Source: Cyclobacteriaceae bacterium
Lineage (GTDB): Bacteria; Bacteroidota; Bacteroidia; Cytophagales; Cyclobacteriaceae
DNA: 40,424 bases
Assembly: GCA_012033595.1 (NCBI GenBank)
Contig: JAAUQL010000047.1
Location: 1-40,424 of the forward strand
Reading direction: 5' to 3'
A program made the translations under genes and the position numbers. Each line of letters begins with the position of its first letter. Positions within the stretch are counted from its first letter, which is position 1. This document shows, piece by piece, positions 1-9,522 of this stretch. The notes under the pieces are model-generated. The model did not search any database. It had not been told where the DNA came from and saw only the letters and a program-made list of their open reading frames with translations.

Positions 1-2
1 AA

Positions 3-68
3 ATCTATCAGGCTACTGGTGCCAAATCAATGATCGCCGACCAGAAAAAATATGTAGTGTACCATTGA
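3..68 (+). CDS. Possible C-terminal tail of an unidentified plus-strand gene (cut by window edge)
   Basis: The third plus-strand frame is open from the window edge and ends at a TGA at 66-68, giving 21 residues that finish in KKYVVYH. The piece is too short to assign to a family. Its interest is positional: it runs convergently toward a sulfatase gene that breaks off only about 30 bases further on. This would fit an inserted element or a rearrangement joining here, but an open frame this short can also arise by chance. Confidence 0.2.
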   Translation: MYQATGAKSMIADQKKYVVYH

Positions 69-96
69 TGACGCCTAACCATTGGATATCAGATAT

Positions 97-246
97 TTAC
101 ATGATCAATAATACAAGTTGGGTTAAATCATCGACAATCACGAACAAAATGTTTGGTTTGGCATCTCCTGCTGCCATTTGAGCATGAACCCGATGTACAC
201 CTGAACAAATAATCAGGAGGAAGAAAAAGAGGGATATTCTATTCAT
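97..246 (-). pseudogene. Truncated S1-family sulfatase, N-terminal stub only
   Basis: The ATG at 246 opens a 49-residue frame with a hydrophobic signal peptide ending near VHAQ, followed by KPNILFVIVDDL. That is the N-terminal metal-site motif of S1 (formylglycine) sulfatases, in which the two Asp bind calcium. The frame then hits TAA at 97-99, before the expected CxPSR/CxASR activation motif. No other minus-strand frame in the remaining 96 bases resumes a recognisable sulfatase. A normal member has about 450-550 residues, so over 90% is missing. It lies 82 bases downstream of the GH2 mannosidase on the same strand and probably was the next PUL gene. The break could be a rearrangement, an insertion, or several indels close together. 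Confidence 0.6.
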
Positions 247-328
247 TGTTTTTATCGATTGGTAAAAAATTTATTCAACTACATAACCAACTACGAGCCA
301 TGGCCAAGCTCATCTGTTCTGCCGCTAT

Positions 329-2929
329 TTAGTCATGCCTCATCAGTGCATTTCCGGTATATATAATTTTTGGGGTTTCGTTTTTGCCTTCGTGCATTGG
401 CACGGTGTAAGCAACACCCGGGATCAGATCAAAGCAATTATCTGTGATGCTGCTCTCCCCGTCAAGATCGAGCGTAACACCCCAGGCAAATATGTTGGAA
501 GAGAAAACCCACTGATTGTCTTGCTTTTTTACTTGAATTTCGGGTTTTGCAAATTCCATTTCGTGGAACCTTTTGGTGAAAAGCCTATGCTGGGAAACAG
601 TTTTGCCCGAGCCATCGGACAAAACGGCAAAGGCGCCGTGCCGGGTTTCATCAAGTTCTTTCCATGTGTCGATAGCAAAAGAAGCCAGTTGTATGGATTG
701 GTTGGGGCTAAGCACCACCTCTTTGGTAACATCAACAGGTTTGCCTCCGGCCATGCCAAATAGTCCGTAGCGAAGTGTGCCCTGCCAGCGTAGCTGAGAA
801 TCATTTACACCAAATATTTTCACCGTATCGTCTTCCACAGCAACAACGGTACTCACCGGCTCAAAGGCCCTTTTCACCGGATGGTAGGCCAGTTTTTTTC
901 TCAAATAATAATCGACGATCGTCCAGCCGTGGGTGACCGGCCACGAATCGGAAAACATCCAGAATATGGCCGCCGAACTGCTGAACATTCGGCGCCGATA
1001 ATTGGTGATGTATTCGGTGAGCGCTTCGGAATGCATGAGCGCGCTGCTATAGACGTAATCATCGAAAGACATACTGCGATAATCCTTGCCGAGCCAGTAT
1101 TTGATGGTTTTGTACGTAAGGCCTTCGTCGTGATACCTAAAGTTGACGTGGTTGTCATGGTGTTCCCAGGATAGCGACCTGACTGACTCCTGATCGTCAG
1201 GCAAGAACTGCCTCAACGTGGCCGGTGAGGTGGCACCCAGAAAGCCGCCCTCGTTGGGAAAACGATCGACATAGTCCCGGTAGGCGTAAATATTTGAAGT
1301 GTCGCCGGCAAAAGGCACGCCCCAGGGATGCTGATCGCCCACGGTGGGATCATTGGGTTCCTTAAAATCGGGTGAATAAGGTGAACTGGGCCAATATATT
1401 TGGTCTACATCTTCGCCCAATACGATCTGGGGAATGGCGATGTGGAATAAGCCGAGATCCACATAGGGTTTTCCGGTTTTCTGCCGATCCCAGTCCCACA
1501 TAAACATCTCCAATTCATTGTTGCCACACCATAGTACCAGCGAAGGATGCGGCGAATATTCCCTCACCACCCAGGTGACCTCTTCTTTTACCTGCTCTAC
1601 AAAATCTGCATTGTCAACCGGATAGCGCATGCAGGCAAACATAAAATCATGCCATACCAGAATGCCCCGTTCATCACACAAGTCCATCAGGCGATCGGGC
1701 GCGTAAACGCCCCCACCCCAAATCCTGAGCATGTTAAAATTGGCATCGACCGACAGGTCAACCAGTTTCTCTATTTTTTCGTCTGTCACCCGCGAGTGGA
1801 TCATGTCCGGTGGCACCCAATTGCTGCCCTTGCAGAATATCGGGGTGTTGTTCACTCTGATTATAAAATATTTGCCCTCAACAGGGTGTTTTGACTGGTC
1901 TAATTCCACCTTTCGGATGCCCGTACGCAGCGTGCGCTTGTCTATCACCGCTCCGTCAACGCTGGCCGTGAGGTCAAAATGATATAAAAACTGGTCACCA
2001 TATCCAAGCGGCCACCATAGCGTTGGCCGGGCTATCGTAAACTCCATGCGATAAGGTTTCAGTCCGGGAGCTGCATCAACTTCGAGGTGATGTACCTCCC
2101 CGGTCTCTCTTACGCTCACTTCTATCTGTATCTTTTCTGCTTCAGCTTCTACCTGATCGATATAGCTGGTCAGCTCGATGGTGGCGGTTTGCAGATTTTC
2201 ATCCAAGGAAGTTTTTATTTTCGTTTGCTCCAGTAGTCCGACCTGCGACCATTGCAGGTACACATCTCCGGTAATGCCGACGTTAATCAATTGAGGATTC
2301 CAGTCCCAACCCACCTCGTACTGTGCCTTGCGGAGCCAATGCCTTTTTTTCTCATCTAAATACACTTCCCGGTATCCTTCACCATCCAGGTCCCGGGTGT
2401 AGTAATATCCCGATTCTATGCCGACCATAAGTTCGTTGGTACCTTCTTTGATCGCATCGGTCACATCGATGCGGCAGGGTATGTGTACATTTTTGTGCGC
2501 TCCCACCTCTACGCCGTTCAGAATAATGGTACTGACGAGGTCCAGCCTTTCGAATACCAGCCACACCCGTTTAGATGCTGTTGACTTTTCAAACTCAAAC
2601 TGACGGAAATACTGCCAATACTGGTCTTCAATCCAGTTTGCCTTGAAGGTGTTCAAGCCGACGTTTACATCCTGGATAATCCCCTTATTCTGAAAAAGTT
2701 GATGGATTTCCATGGGTACCGGGGCATCTATGTAGCGGGCCGGATCTTTGAGTGGAGATGACCTGATAAACTTCTCGATGGTTGACGGTCCGTGGTGGAT
2801 ATTGGCATAGGTAAGTTGCCAGGTGGCATTGAGGCTCATGTGGTTATTGCTCTGGGCATAGACCGGGGCAGCCACTGCCATAGCAAGCACCATCATCAGA
2901 TTTATTCGGGTAATTAAGTTCATGTTCAT
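329..2929 (-). CDS. GH2 beta-mannosidase, secreted
   Basis: This 866-residue exo-acting enzyme should release terminal beta-mannose from manno-oligosaccharides, probably in the periplasm. Residues 1-26 are a Sec signal peptide ending AAPVYAQ. A galactose-binding-like sandwich (about 30-225) and an immunoglobulin-like domain (about 230-340) precede the TIM barrel. The barrel carries the family signature NMLRIWGGGVY (about 399-409) and DLCDERGILVWHDFMFAC (about 416-433), the acid/base Glu472 in WCGNNE, and the likely nucleophile Glu560 in RFPNEGG. The length is normal for bacterial GH2 mannosidases. The ATG at 2929 is followed two codons later by a second ATG, and either fits the signal peptide. 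It follows GH31 after a 192-base gap and is one of two mannan-directed genes in the PUL. Glucosaminidase activity is an alternative within this GH2 subgroup but is less likely. Confidence 0.9.
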   Translation of the reverse strand: MNMNLITRINLMMVLAMAVAAPVYAQSNNHMSLNATWQLTYANIHHGPSTIEKFIRSSPLKDPARYIDAPVPMEIHQLFQNKGIIQDVNVGLNTFKANWIEDQYWQYFRQFEFEKSTASKRVWLVFERLDLVSTIILNGVEVGAHKNVHIPCRIDVTDAIKEGTNELMVGIESGYYYTRDLDGEGYREVYLDEKKRHWLRKAQYEVGWDWNPQLINVGITGDVYLQWSQVGLLEQTKIKTSLDENLQTATIELTSYIDQVEAEAEKIQIEVSVRETGEVHHLEVDAAPGLKPYRMEFTIARPTLWWPLGYGDQFLYHFDLTASVDGAVIDKRTLRTGIRKVELDQSKHPVEGKYFIIRVNNTPIFCKGSNWVPPDMIHSRVTDEKIEKLVDLSVDANFNMLRIWGGGVYAPDRLMDLCDERGILVWHDFMFACMRYPVDNADFVEQVKEEVTWVVREYSPHPSLVLWCGNNELEMFMWDWDRQKTGKPYVDLGLFHIAIPQIVLGEDVDQIYWPSSPYSPDFKEPNDPTVGDQHPWGVPFAGDTSNIYAYRDYVDRFPNEGGFLGATSPATLRQFLPDDQESVRSLSWEHHDNHVNFRYHDEGLTYKTIKYWLGKDYRSMSFDDYVYSSALMHSEALTEYITNYRRRMFSSSAAIFWMFSDSWPVTHGWTIVDYYLRKKLAYHPVKRAFEPVSTVVAVEDDTVKIFGVNDSQLRWQGTLRYGLFGMAGGKPVDVTKEVVLSPNQSIQLASFAIDTWKELDETRHGAFAVLSDGSGKTVSQHRLFTKRFHEMEFAKPEIQVKKQDNQWVFSSNIFAWGVTLDLDGESSITDNCFDLIPGVAYTVPMHEGKNETPKIIYTGNALMRHD

Positions 2930-3121
2930 TGTAAATGTCCTTTATAATCAGAAATTATTTTCAATCCAACAGCAGCATATATTTCTGTAGTAAAAAAGTG
3001 GCACTATCGCATACACATTGAGAAAACCCCATCATGGTATTGCAATCTATTTTTTTACGTAAGTCCATGCTTTCTTTGCTTTAGGTAATCATAAATTAAG
3101 CGCCCTTTCGATCATCTTCAC

Positions 3122-4717
3122 TCATTGCTTTATAAAGTACGGCAAGCGGGAGATCGGGACATCGATTGTTATCTGCCGGTTGCCCTTGTAGGATTTTCCC
3201 TCATCGCTGAGCCATTTTCCTTTTGGCAACACCACCATTCTGGTGCTATCGGGCGTGGTGACCGGGGCGACCAATACCTCCTGCCCCAGCATAAACTGGT
3301 CATCGATATATTCATATCCCTGCCCGGGAAACTGGTAGGCCATGCTCCTGATAATGGGTTCGCCCGTCCGGGCCGAATGTGCCGTCAGCTCCATGATTTT
3401 GGGTGTAAACCGTTTCCTGATCTCCAGCGCTTTTTTGATGGCATCAAAGTTCTCTTTATCCAGTATTCTCCATGGGGCTACCGAAAACTGCATCATGGGC
3501 ATCAGGGCATGGCATTGCGCCGAGCGCACCACAATATCCTGCTCATAGGTGTCTATATCCAGGAAACTAATATAGTTGCCCCCACCTATCATATCCGGAC
3601 AAGAAAATGTATAGCCGACCAGGCCTTCGGTGAGCATATGGGGGATCAGCAGACCCAGGTCTTGCCAGGTGTGGTTTTTGTCATGTAGCCGCTGCGCAAT
3701 GGGCTGATTGCCAAGTTTCCAGCAAGCCCTGTATTCATTGAGGGGAAACCGGAAGGCAAATTGCGCGTAGCGTTCGCTGTGCCGGTTGGGCGTGGCTGCT
3801 TCCATGCTCAGGGCATATTCCGGATAGAAATGCATATCGCCGGCATCAAATTTAAACCCGTCGACACCGAACTCCTTTACAAGGCGATCCAGTTCATTGT
3901 TGAACCAGGTAACGGCTTTGGGGTTGGTAAAGTCGAGCAAGGCCGAATAACCATTCCACCATTGAATAATAGCCGGGTTGGTGGCATTTTCCCAGGTGGT
4001 ATGCTCCTTATCCTTATTCATCAACACCACCTTGTCGCGGATGAGCGGCTGTACCAGTTGCCACTGGTCGGCACTCACAAAGGGACATATCCAGAGCATC
4101 ACTTCGAAGCCCATCTCGTGCAGTTCAGCCATCATAGCTTTGGGATTGGGAAACCTGCCGGGATGGAAACGCCAAAGGCCATAGTCTTCCTGCCAGGTAT
4201 CGTCGATCATCAGTACGCCAGGTTCCAGCCCGTTTGCGATGATGGCCCGGGCATATTTCAGGATGTCTTCCTGGTTTTGGTTGTAGGTGAGTTCTATCCA
4301 TGTGTTATATTGTGGCTTTTCGAAAAGTGACAAAGCCGGCAGTTTGCCGGAAGGCGGGTAAAATTTCTCTGCCGCCAGGCGCGCTGCACCTGCAAGGGTA
4401 TTTTGCTCTGAGCGGAGGTGCTGAACCTCACCCAGGTTTTTGTCTATGATAAGCGCAGCATCGGTGACTGTAAACCTGTAGGGTTCTTCGCTCCACACCA
4501 CCAGGCCTTGGTTGCTGAGCAAAACAGGCTGCAATTGGTTCCAATTATTATTGGCATAGAAATCAAAGGAATAGCCAGGTTCAAAAGGCATTTTATGCCC
4601 CTCTTTGATGGCCCCCGACCATATTTTTTCCCCTTGCTGGAGGGGGATTTGCAGCGTAGGCTGAGAAAAGGTAACAAAGGGAACGAAGAGGAAATAAATA
4701 TAAAGGCGTTTTTTCAT
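3122..4717 (-). CDS. GH31 glycosidase (alpha-galactosidase/alpha-glucosidase/alpha-xylosidase type)
   Basis: The protein is 531 residues if started at the ATG at 4717, which opens a clean signal peptide (MKKRLYIYFLFVPFVTFSQ). The frame is open further upstream, but only because the preceding sulfatase is frameshifted into it, so the long fused reading is artificial. A short N-terminal beta domain precedes a TIM barrel containing LMIDDTWQEDYG, the GFKFDAGD motif whose Asp291 is the likely retaining nucleophile, and CPDMIGGGNY, whose Asp is the probable acid/base. A compact beta domain ends the protein (VLPKGKWLSDEGK). It is shorter than most GH31 enzymes and resembles the short Bacteroidota members that include alpha-galactosidases. 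With GH27 and GH97 nearby, alpha-galactosidase is plausible but not provable here. Confidence 0.85.
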   Translation of the reverse strand: MKKRLYIYFLFVPFVTFSQPTLQIPLQQGEKIWSGAIKEGHKMPFEPGYSFDFYANNNWNQLQPVLLSNQGLVVWSEEPYRFTVTDAALIIDKNLGEVQHLRSEQNTLAGAARLAAEKFYPPSGKLPALSLFEKPQYNTWIELTYNQNQEDILKYARAIIANGLEPGVLMIDDTWQEDYGLWRFHPGRFPNPKAMMAELHEMGFEVMLWICPFVSADQWQLVQPLIRDKVVLMNKDKEHTTWENATNPAIIQWWNGYSALLDFTNPKAVTWFNNELDRLVKEFGVDGFKFDAGDMHFYPEYALSMEAATPNRHSERYAQFAFRFPLNEYRACWKLGNQPIAQRLHDKNHTWQDLGLLIPHMLTEGLVGYTFSCPDMIGGGNYISFLDIDTYEQDIVVRSAQCHALMPMMQFSVAPWRILDKENFDAIKKALEIRKRFTPKIMELTAHSARTGEPIIRSMAYQFPGQGYEYIDDQFMLGQEVLVAPVTTPDSTRMVVLPKGKWLSDEGKSYKGNRQITIDVPISRLPYFIKQ

Positions 4718-4751
4718 GTCTGAGTTTATAGGAGTTACATGGGTGATAATA

Positions 4752-6315
4752 CTATTTCGGTTCAAAAAATTTCCAGCCACGTTCATTGGCAAGATACGTT
4801 TCAGCCATTTTTGCATGTTTTTCCAGTATAGGTTTATAATGTTCCTTTTTGCCAGGTTTTCTTGTTCGTACAGATTATCCCGTTCGTCGTACAGCTCTTC
4901 AAAAACCATGGTAGCGTCTTTTTCAGAATACCAGCGGATATATCGGAAATCCTCTGTTCGAAATGCATATCCCATATGTCCGGCCCTTCGCCACTGGCTT
5001 ACCGCCGCCTTTTTCCATTTCTGGTTTGGATTTTCAAGCAGTGGCATCATGCTTAAGGCCTGAAGTCTATCCGGAATCTCAAAGCCACAGAGCTCCAACA
5101 ATGTGGGATAAATATCCACGAACTCAACAATAGCATTCGTTTGCCTGCTGCCCTCGGTTCTGTCAGGAACATACACATATAGGGGCGCCCTGGTGGCAAA
5201 TTCGTAGTTGGTCTGTTTGGACCACACTCCATGATCGTGCAGGTGGTAACCGTGATCTCCCCAAAGTACAATTATGGTATTGTCCAGCATGTCAAGTTCT
5301 TCCAGTTTGTCCAGCCATTGGCCCAGGATATAGTCCACATAGCTGACCGAGGCAAAATAGCCATGCCTCAGTTTCCGTTCCAGCCATTCGGGCATACCAT
5401 AGTTGCGCACACTGCCTCCACGACTGTCGTCGAAACCAGCCAGGTCGCTGGCATTTTCTAACTTTCCATAGGTAAAGGTGGTATCGGCAGGCCGCAGTGG
5501 GGCAGGCGACAAGGCAATGGTGGCCGGGTCGTAGATATCCCAAAACGATTTGGGTATGCAATACGGGGTGTGAGGATGTTGCAGACCTGCGGCGATGAAG
5601 AAGGGTTGGTTTTGACCACTCGCACGCTCCAGTGCATCCAATGTTCTAAGATAAGTAAGTCCGTCGCGGGTATCTACCGGATCGGTATCCCAATCATCTT
5701 CCCAGGGGTAGCAACCCTCCAGACTTCTGGCCACGCCAAACGACTTCTTGTATCCTGGATTTTCCGGGTTTCGCCATATACTGGAGACCCATCCTGCAGG
5801 GGCATCCAATTCGCCCTCCAATGGTAACTGGTGGGTTCATACTCATGAAAATTCAATTGATCTCCCTGGCTGTAATGGTGAATTTTACCTATACAAGCAG
5901 TGTAATACCCGTTTTGATAAAAATGAGATAGAAGCGAAATATTTCCCTGGCCAGTCGCGCCAAACCTACCTTCTCCCTTGGGCTGGCTGTGATCAAAGAC
6001 AAAATAGTCAGTATATTGGTAATCGTGCACCTGTGTGAAATCTGGTCTGGTGCCTGTCATCAACGAAGCCCGACTGGCACCACACACGGCTATTTGAGCA
6101 TAGGCGCGGTTAAATTGCAAGCTGATTTGCGACAATCGGTCAAAATTAGGTGCCTGAATGTGGCTGGCTCCATATCCGGGAAGTTCGGGTCTTAGGTCAT
6201 CTAAAGCAATAAAAAGCACATTGGGTCGCTCACGAAGTTTGCTATCTTCTTGTTTGCATCCTGTTAAGAAAAGGGTGGTAAGTATAACCAGTATTAGCAG
6301 CTTGCTCATGTTCAT
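4752..6315 (-). CDS. S1-family (iduronate-2-sulfatase-like) sulfatase, interrupted by two frameshifts
   Basis: Rejoined, this is a lipoprotein of about 521 residues that hydrolyses sulfate esters. The start chosen (ATG 6315) gives a lipobox signal peptide ending FLTGCKQ. The first part holds PNVLFIALDDL (metal site) and CGASRASLMTGTRP, where Cys78 would be converted to formylglycine by an anaerobic or aerobic maturase not seen here. The second part, in another frame, holds QHPHTPY and LWGDHGYHLHDHGVWSK (metal and sulfate-binding His/Asp). Frame one is lost near 5746-5763 and frame two near the T-run 4846-4850. Adding one base at each restores TRK...KKSFGVARSLEG and then NLAKKEHYKPILEKHAKM, ending at TAG 4752-4754. 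GH31 starts 34 bases later. Substrate is unknown. The iduronate-2-sulfatase resemblance is to the subfamily, not a statement of substrate. Confidence 0.85.
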
Positions 6316-6372
6316 CCATTCAATATTTCTTATCCTCATAATCAAAAAAATTTCACTGTGGGGGTGCTATCA

Positions 6373-7397
6373 TCATCTATACGCTTTCCAATCGGGAAGT
6401 TCATCCAGGCTAATGATCCGTTCGTCCCGGGCAAATGCCTCTCCGTTGGCATTGCCGGTCACATTGTGCATACCGGTATCGCTCCACCACACCATACCTG
6501 CCAGTTCAGGATAGTCCTGCTCCAGACGCACCAGCACATCATAGCAGTCGCGAGGTGGCAAATCGGGTGAATTGATGCCCAGTTCCGGTATCCAGATGAT
6601 TTTTGCGTGTTGCTTTTTCTTTGCTACTGCCCAATCGTAGTCATAAAAATCCAATTCAGGATTTCCATGAAGATGGTACACCGAATGACCTATGATGTCC
6701 ACATACTCATCGCCCGGGTAATAGGCTTTGAGCTCGCCCTGGCTTCCGGTGTGGTATCCCCAGATGATGTTTTCCAATCCTTTTTCCTGGAAAAATACTC
6801 ATGCACCAGGCGGTGGAGATTTAGGGCATTTTCTTTTCCATCGGTTCCAAACCATTTCTTCTGGTGGTTCAACTCAACAAATGGGGTGTAAATAACGGGA
6901 ATACCCCAATCCGAAAGCTGTTGGATATTTGCGGCCATTCTATCCAGTTGGGTATAGAAATTGGTCTTGACCGGATTTTCTCCTTCTTCAAAAATTTTGT
7001 GCACTTCACAAGGTGATGAGGGCTCTCCATCAGGATTGGATGGATTGGCCCACCAACTGTAAATGCCGGGGATCATTCCCTGATCCCACATCTTTTTGAT
7101 ACCGGCATTGTATGCTTCATCGGTATAGGGGTTATTGACAAAATCGTAGGTAATGCAGCCATAAGCCGGCCACTTACCGGTGTGATGATATACCTTATAT
7201 AACCAGTTGCCCGGATGCTCCATATCCGGGTTGTTCTTGTGTACCCAGGTGCCTATCTGCCCAAACAGGTAGTTTCCATGGCCCAGGCTTCGCAAGTATT
7301 GCTGTATTTCGGCCTTAGCTTCCGATACTTTATGTTTTTTCTCAGTGCATGAAAAAGTCACCCCAAGCACAATAACAGCCATCAAAAATCTGATCAT
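6373..7397 (-). CDS. GH26 endo-glycanase (beta-mannanase-like) lipoprotein, one frameshift
   Basis: With one base added in the T-run 6781-6785 the two halves fuse to about 341 residues, the usual size of a single-domain GH26. The signal peptide ends VTFSC (Cys17), a lipobox, so the enzyme is probably anchored in the outer membrane or facing the periplasm. The barrel contains WPAYGCITYDF, the acid/base Glu175 in TPFVELNH and the nucleophile Glu272 in IWIPELGIN, both in their expected strands. Without the added base the protein stops after about 30 missense residues and would lack the nucleophile. It follows GH97 and precedes the sulfatase by 57 bases. GH26 includes beta-1,4-mannanases, mannobiohydrolases and beta-1,3-xylanases. 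The adjacent beta-mannosidase favours mannan. Confidence 0.85.
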
Positions 7398-7482
7398 GTC
7401 TTTTACTTATATTATTGATTAATTAATCTAAAAATAGCAGCGCCATGTGGACCTGGTGTCGCTTTCACTTCTATATCCAGTA

Positions 7483-9426
7483 TCATAATTCATAAGCCAC
7501 AAATCCACCATATGGCGGCAAGAGCAAAGAAATGTTATTGGCTGATGTCTCCTGGATCTTAAACGCCTGTTGCTCTTCACCGTCAGCAATAATGACCACC
7601 TCCTGATCAATAAAATCAAGCACATCGGCGGAAAGGGAAATGGTTCGCGCCTGCCCGGTTCCGTTGATTCCTGCCACAAACCACTGTTCTCCTTTTCGTC
7701 TGGCCAGGACCACCTCTTCGCCAGGATATCCCTGTATGAATTTGATCTCATCCCAAGCCGCCGGCACCGCAGACAGGAATGCTTTTACCTGATCAGGTTG
7801 GCTTTTGTACGAAGATACCTTGTCGGCCATGTGCACAATTCCGCTTTCAAAAATGACCGCCAACGCCAGCTCATGCGCATTGGTGGTGATGTGGGGAAAT
7901 TTGTTGTCGGACAAGGTGACGGGAGTGTAATCTAAAGGCCCCACGATATTGCGGGTGTAGGGATAAATGCAGTTCAATACCGGAGCCATTTCGGGGTAGC
8001 TCTCTTTAAATCCATAGGCCTCAGCCCCCAGCACCGCCTCCATTGTCATTAAATTGGGGTAAGTTCGGCTCCATCCCCTGGGCATGGTACAACCATGAAA
8101 ATTGACCATGAGGCCTTCGGCGTGGGCATCTTCCAGGAGATCGATGTAGTGATTGATCAGCCGCTGATTGTCGCTGTTGAAAAAATCTACTTTTACACCG
8201 GCGGCGCCCCACTCAGCCACCTGATGAAGCGCGCGTTTTCTGGTCTGGGCGTCCCACAGGCTATCATAAGGCCCCCAAATGCGTACCGTATTGTTTGGGC
8301 CACCAGAGTTGAACCACAGCCAGACATCCACGTCTTTTTCATTGGCATAGCTGATCAATTCTTTCATCTCTTCCCCGCTTTGCTTATGCCACTCCACGTC
8401 AATCAGGGAGTATTTCCAGCCCAACGCTGCTGAAAGGTCAATGTAGGATCTATACTCATCAATACTCCAGGGGCCGTTCTGATTAGACCACCAACTCCAG
8501 GACGACTTACCCGGAACTGCATAGTGAGCCGTATAGGCGGCGGGGTCGGCAACATGCGAGACCAAATTGCTTTCTACCAGATCCTTCAACTCATCGCCCA
8601 CCACCATTACCCGCCAACTGGTCTGCAAGGGAAGCTGTGAAACCGGAAATCGATTTCCTACACCATTTGCTTCGCCTTCCTCGGGCAATTTCATCCCGTA
8701 AATACCATTTTCACTGTTTTGCTGAAGGTGCGCCGCGCAGTAGTTGCGGCCTACGTTGGCTTCGGTGATCAGCAACCAATGGTGGTCTTTTTCGAACGTG
8801 GCAGGAAAACACCAACCAAAGGAATCGGGGGAATCCTGGCCCACCGGTACCTTTTCATAGGGCTGTTCATACGCAGGTCGCCAGTCTGCGGCTACGCTGT
8901 CATATTTTTGCATCCACGCGTTGCCGTGGGCCACATTGAATGTAGTATGATCTTCGATCAGTGTGATGGAATCATACGCATCGAGTTGGGGAATTTCGTA
9001 CCTGAAAGCGACCCCGTCATTGAAGACCCGAAACACGATCGCCAGCTCGCTGTCAGTTGTGGTCTTGACCCGGAGCTTCACTTCATTGTAGGCCACAGCG
9101 ATTTTTGTTGACTTGCCCGCATGTAAACTATAGTCTTCAGTATGCTGCACGGGTCCTTCAGCCGCTATGATTTCCGCTATTGCGCTAAAGTCTGACTCTC
9201 TGAAGGAAAGGCCTAAATCGGATGGGGCTAATATTTCGGATTCAGCGTGAGATACCTCCAAAAAATTGATCTGGTATTTGATCAGGCCGGTACTATCAGG
9301 AAATACGCTTACGCGAATCTTTTCGTCCGGCGAGCTTATGCTCACTTTATTTTCATTTTTTACACTACTATTTACACAAGAAAAAAGTATAACACTTAAT
9401 AAGAAAATGGAATAGAATGCCTTCAT
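7483..9426 (-). CDS. GH97 retaining alpha-glycosidase lipoprotein (alpha-galactosidase-type)
   Basis: A 647-residue protein with a lipobox signal peptide (SVILFSC, Cys17). The order is that of GH97: an N-terminal beta-super-sandwich (about 25-290), a TIM barrel (about 300-560, with SWSWWSNQNG and YSLIDVEWH), and a C-terminal sandwich. The motif GVKVDFFNSD places an Asp (414) at the position of the nucleophile in the retaining branch, represented by the Bacteroides alpha-galactosidase BtGH97b. The inverting SusB branch uses Glu instead. Glu463 and Glu469 in TMEAVLGAE are candidates for the acid/base and calcium ligand. It sits 96 bases downstream of GH27, another alpha-galactosidase family, so two different folds may attack alpha-galactosyl side chains. 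The reading frame is intact. Confidence 0.9.
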   Translation of the reverse strand: MKAFYSIFLLSVILFSCVNSSVKNENKVSISSPDEKIRVSVFPDSTGLIKYQINFLEVSHAESEILAPSDLGLSFRESDFSAIAEIIAAEGPVQHTEDYSLHAGKSTKIAVAYNEVKLRVKTTTDSELAIVFRVFNDGVAFRYEIPQLDAYDSITLIEDHTTFNVAHGNAWMQKYDSVAADWRPAYEQPYEKVPVGQDSPDSFGWCFPATFEKDHHWLLITEANVGRNYCAAHLQQNSENGIYGMKLPEEGEANGVGNRFPVSQLPLQTSWRVMVVGDELKDLVESNLVSHVADPAAYTAHYAVPGKSSWSWWSNQNGPWSIDEYRSYIDLSAALGWKYSLIDVEWHKQSGEEMKELISYANEKDVDVWLWFNSGGPNNTVRIWGPYDSLWDAQTRKRALHQVAEWGAAGVKVDFFNSDNQRLINHYIDLLEDAHAEGLMVNFHGCTMPRGWSRTYPNLMTMEAVLGAEAYGFKESYPEMAPVLNCIYPYTRNIVGPLDYTPVTLSDNKFPHITTNAHELALAVIFESGIVHMADKVSSYKSQPDQVKAFLSAVPAAWDEIKFIQGYPGEEVVLARRKGEQWFVAGINGTGQARTISLSADVLDFIDQEVVIIADGEEQQAFKIQETSANNISLLLPPYGGFVAYEL

Positions 9427-9522
9427 CTGTTTATGCTTTTCAATTATTTAATTGTCAATCAAATTATGATCATATGGCTGGCTGACTGCGCATCGGTGGT
9501 CAGGTTTCCGGGTTACGCTGGT

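Noticed and set aside
7428-7751. 107-codon minus-strand frame inside the GH97 3' end
   Set aside because: It is out of frame with an intact GH97 gene and rich in Arg, Ser and Trp, as expected from a shadow frame.
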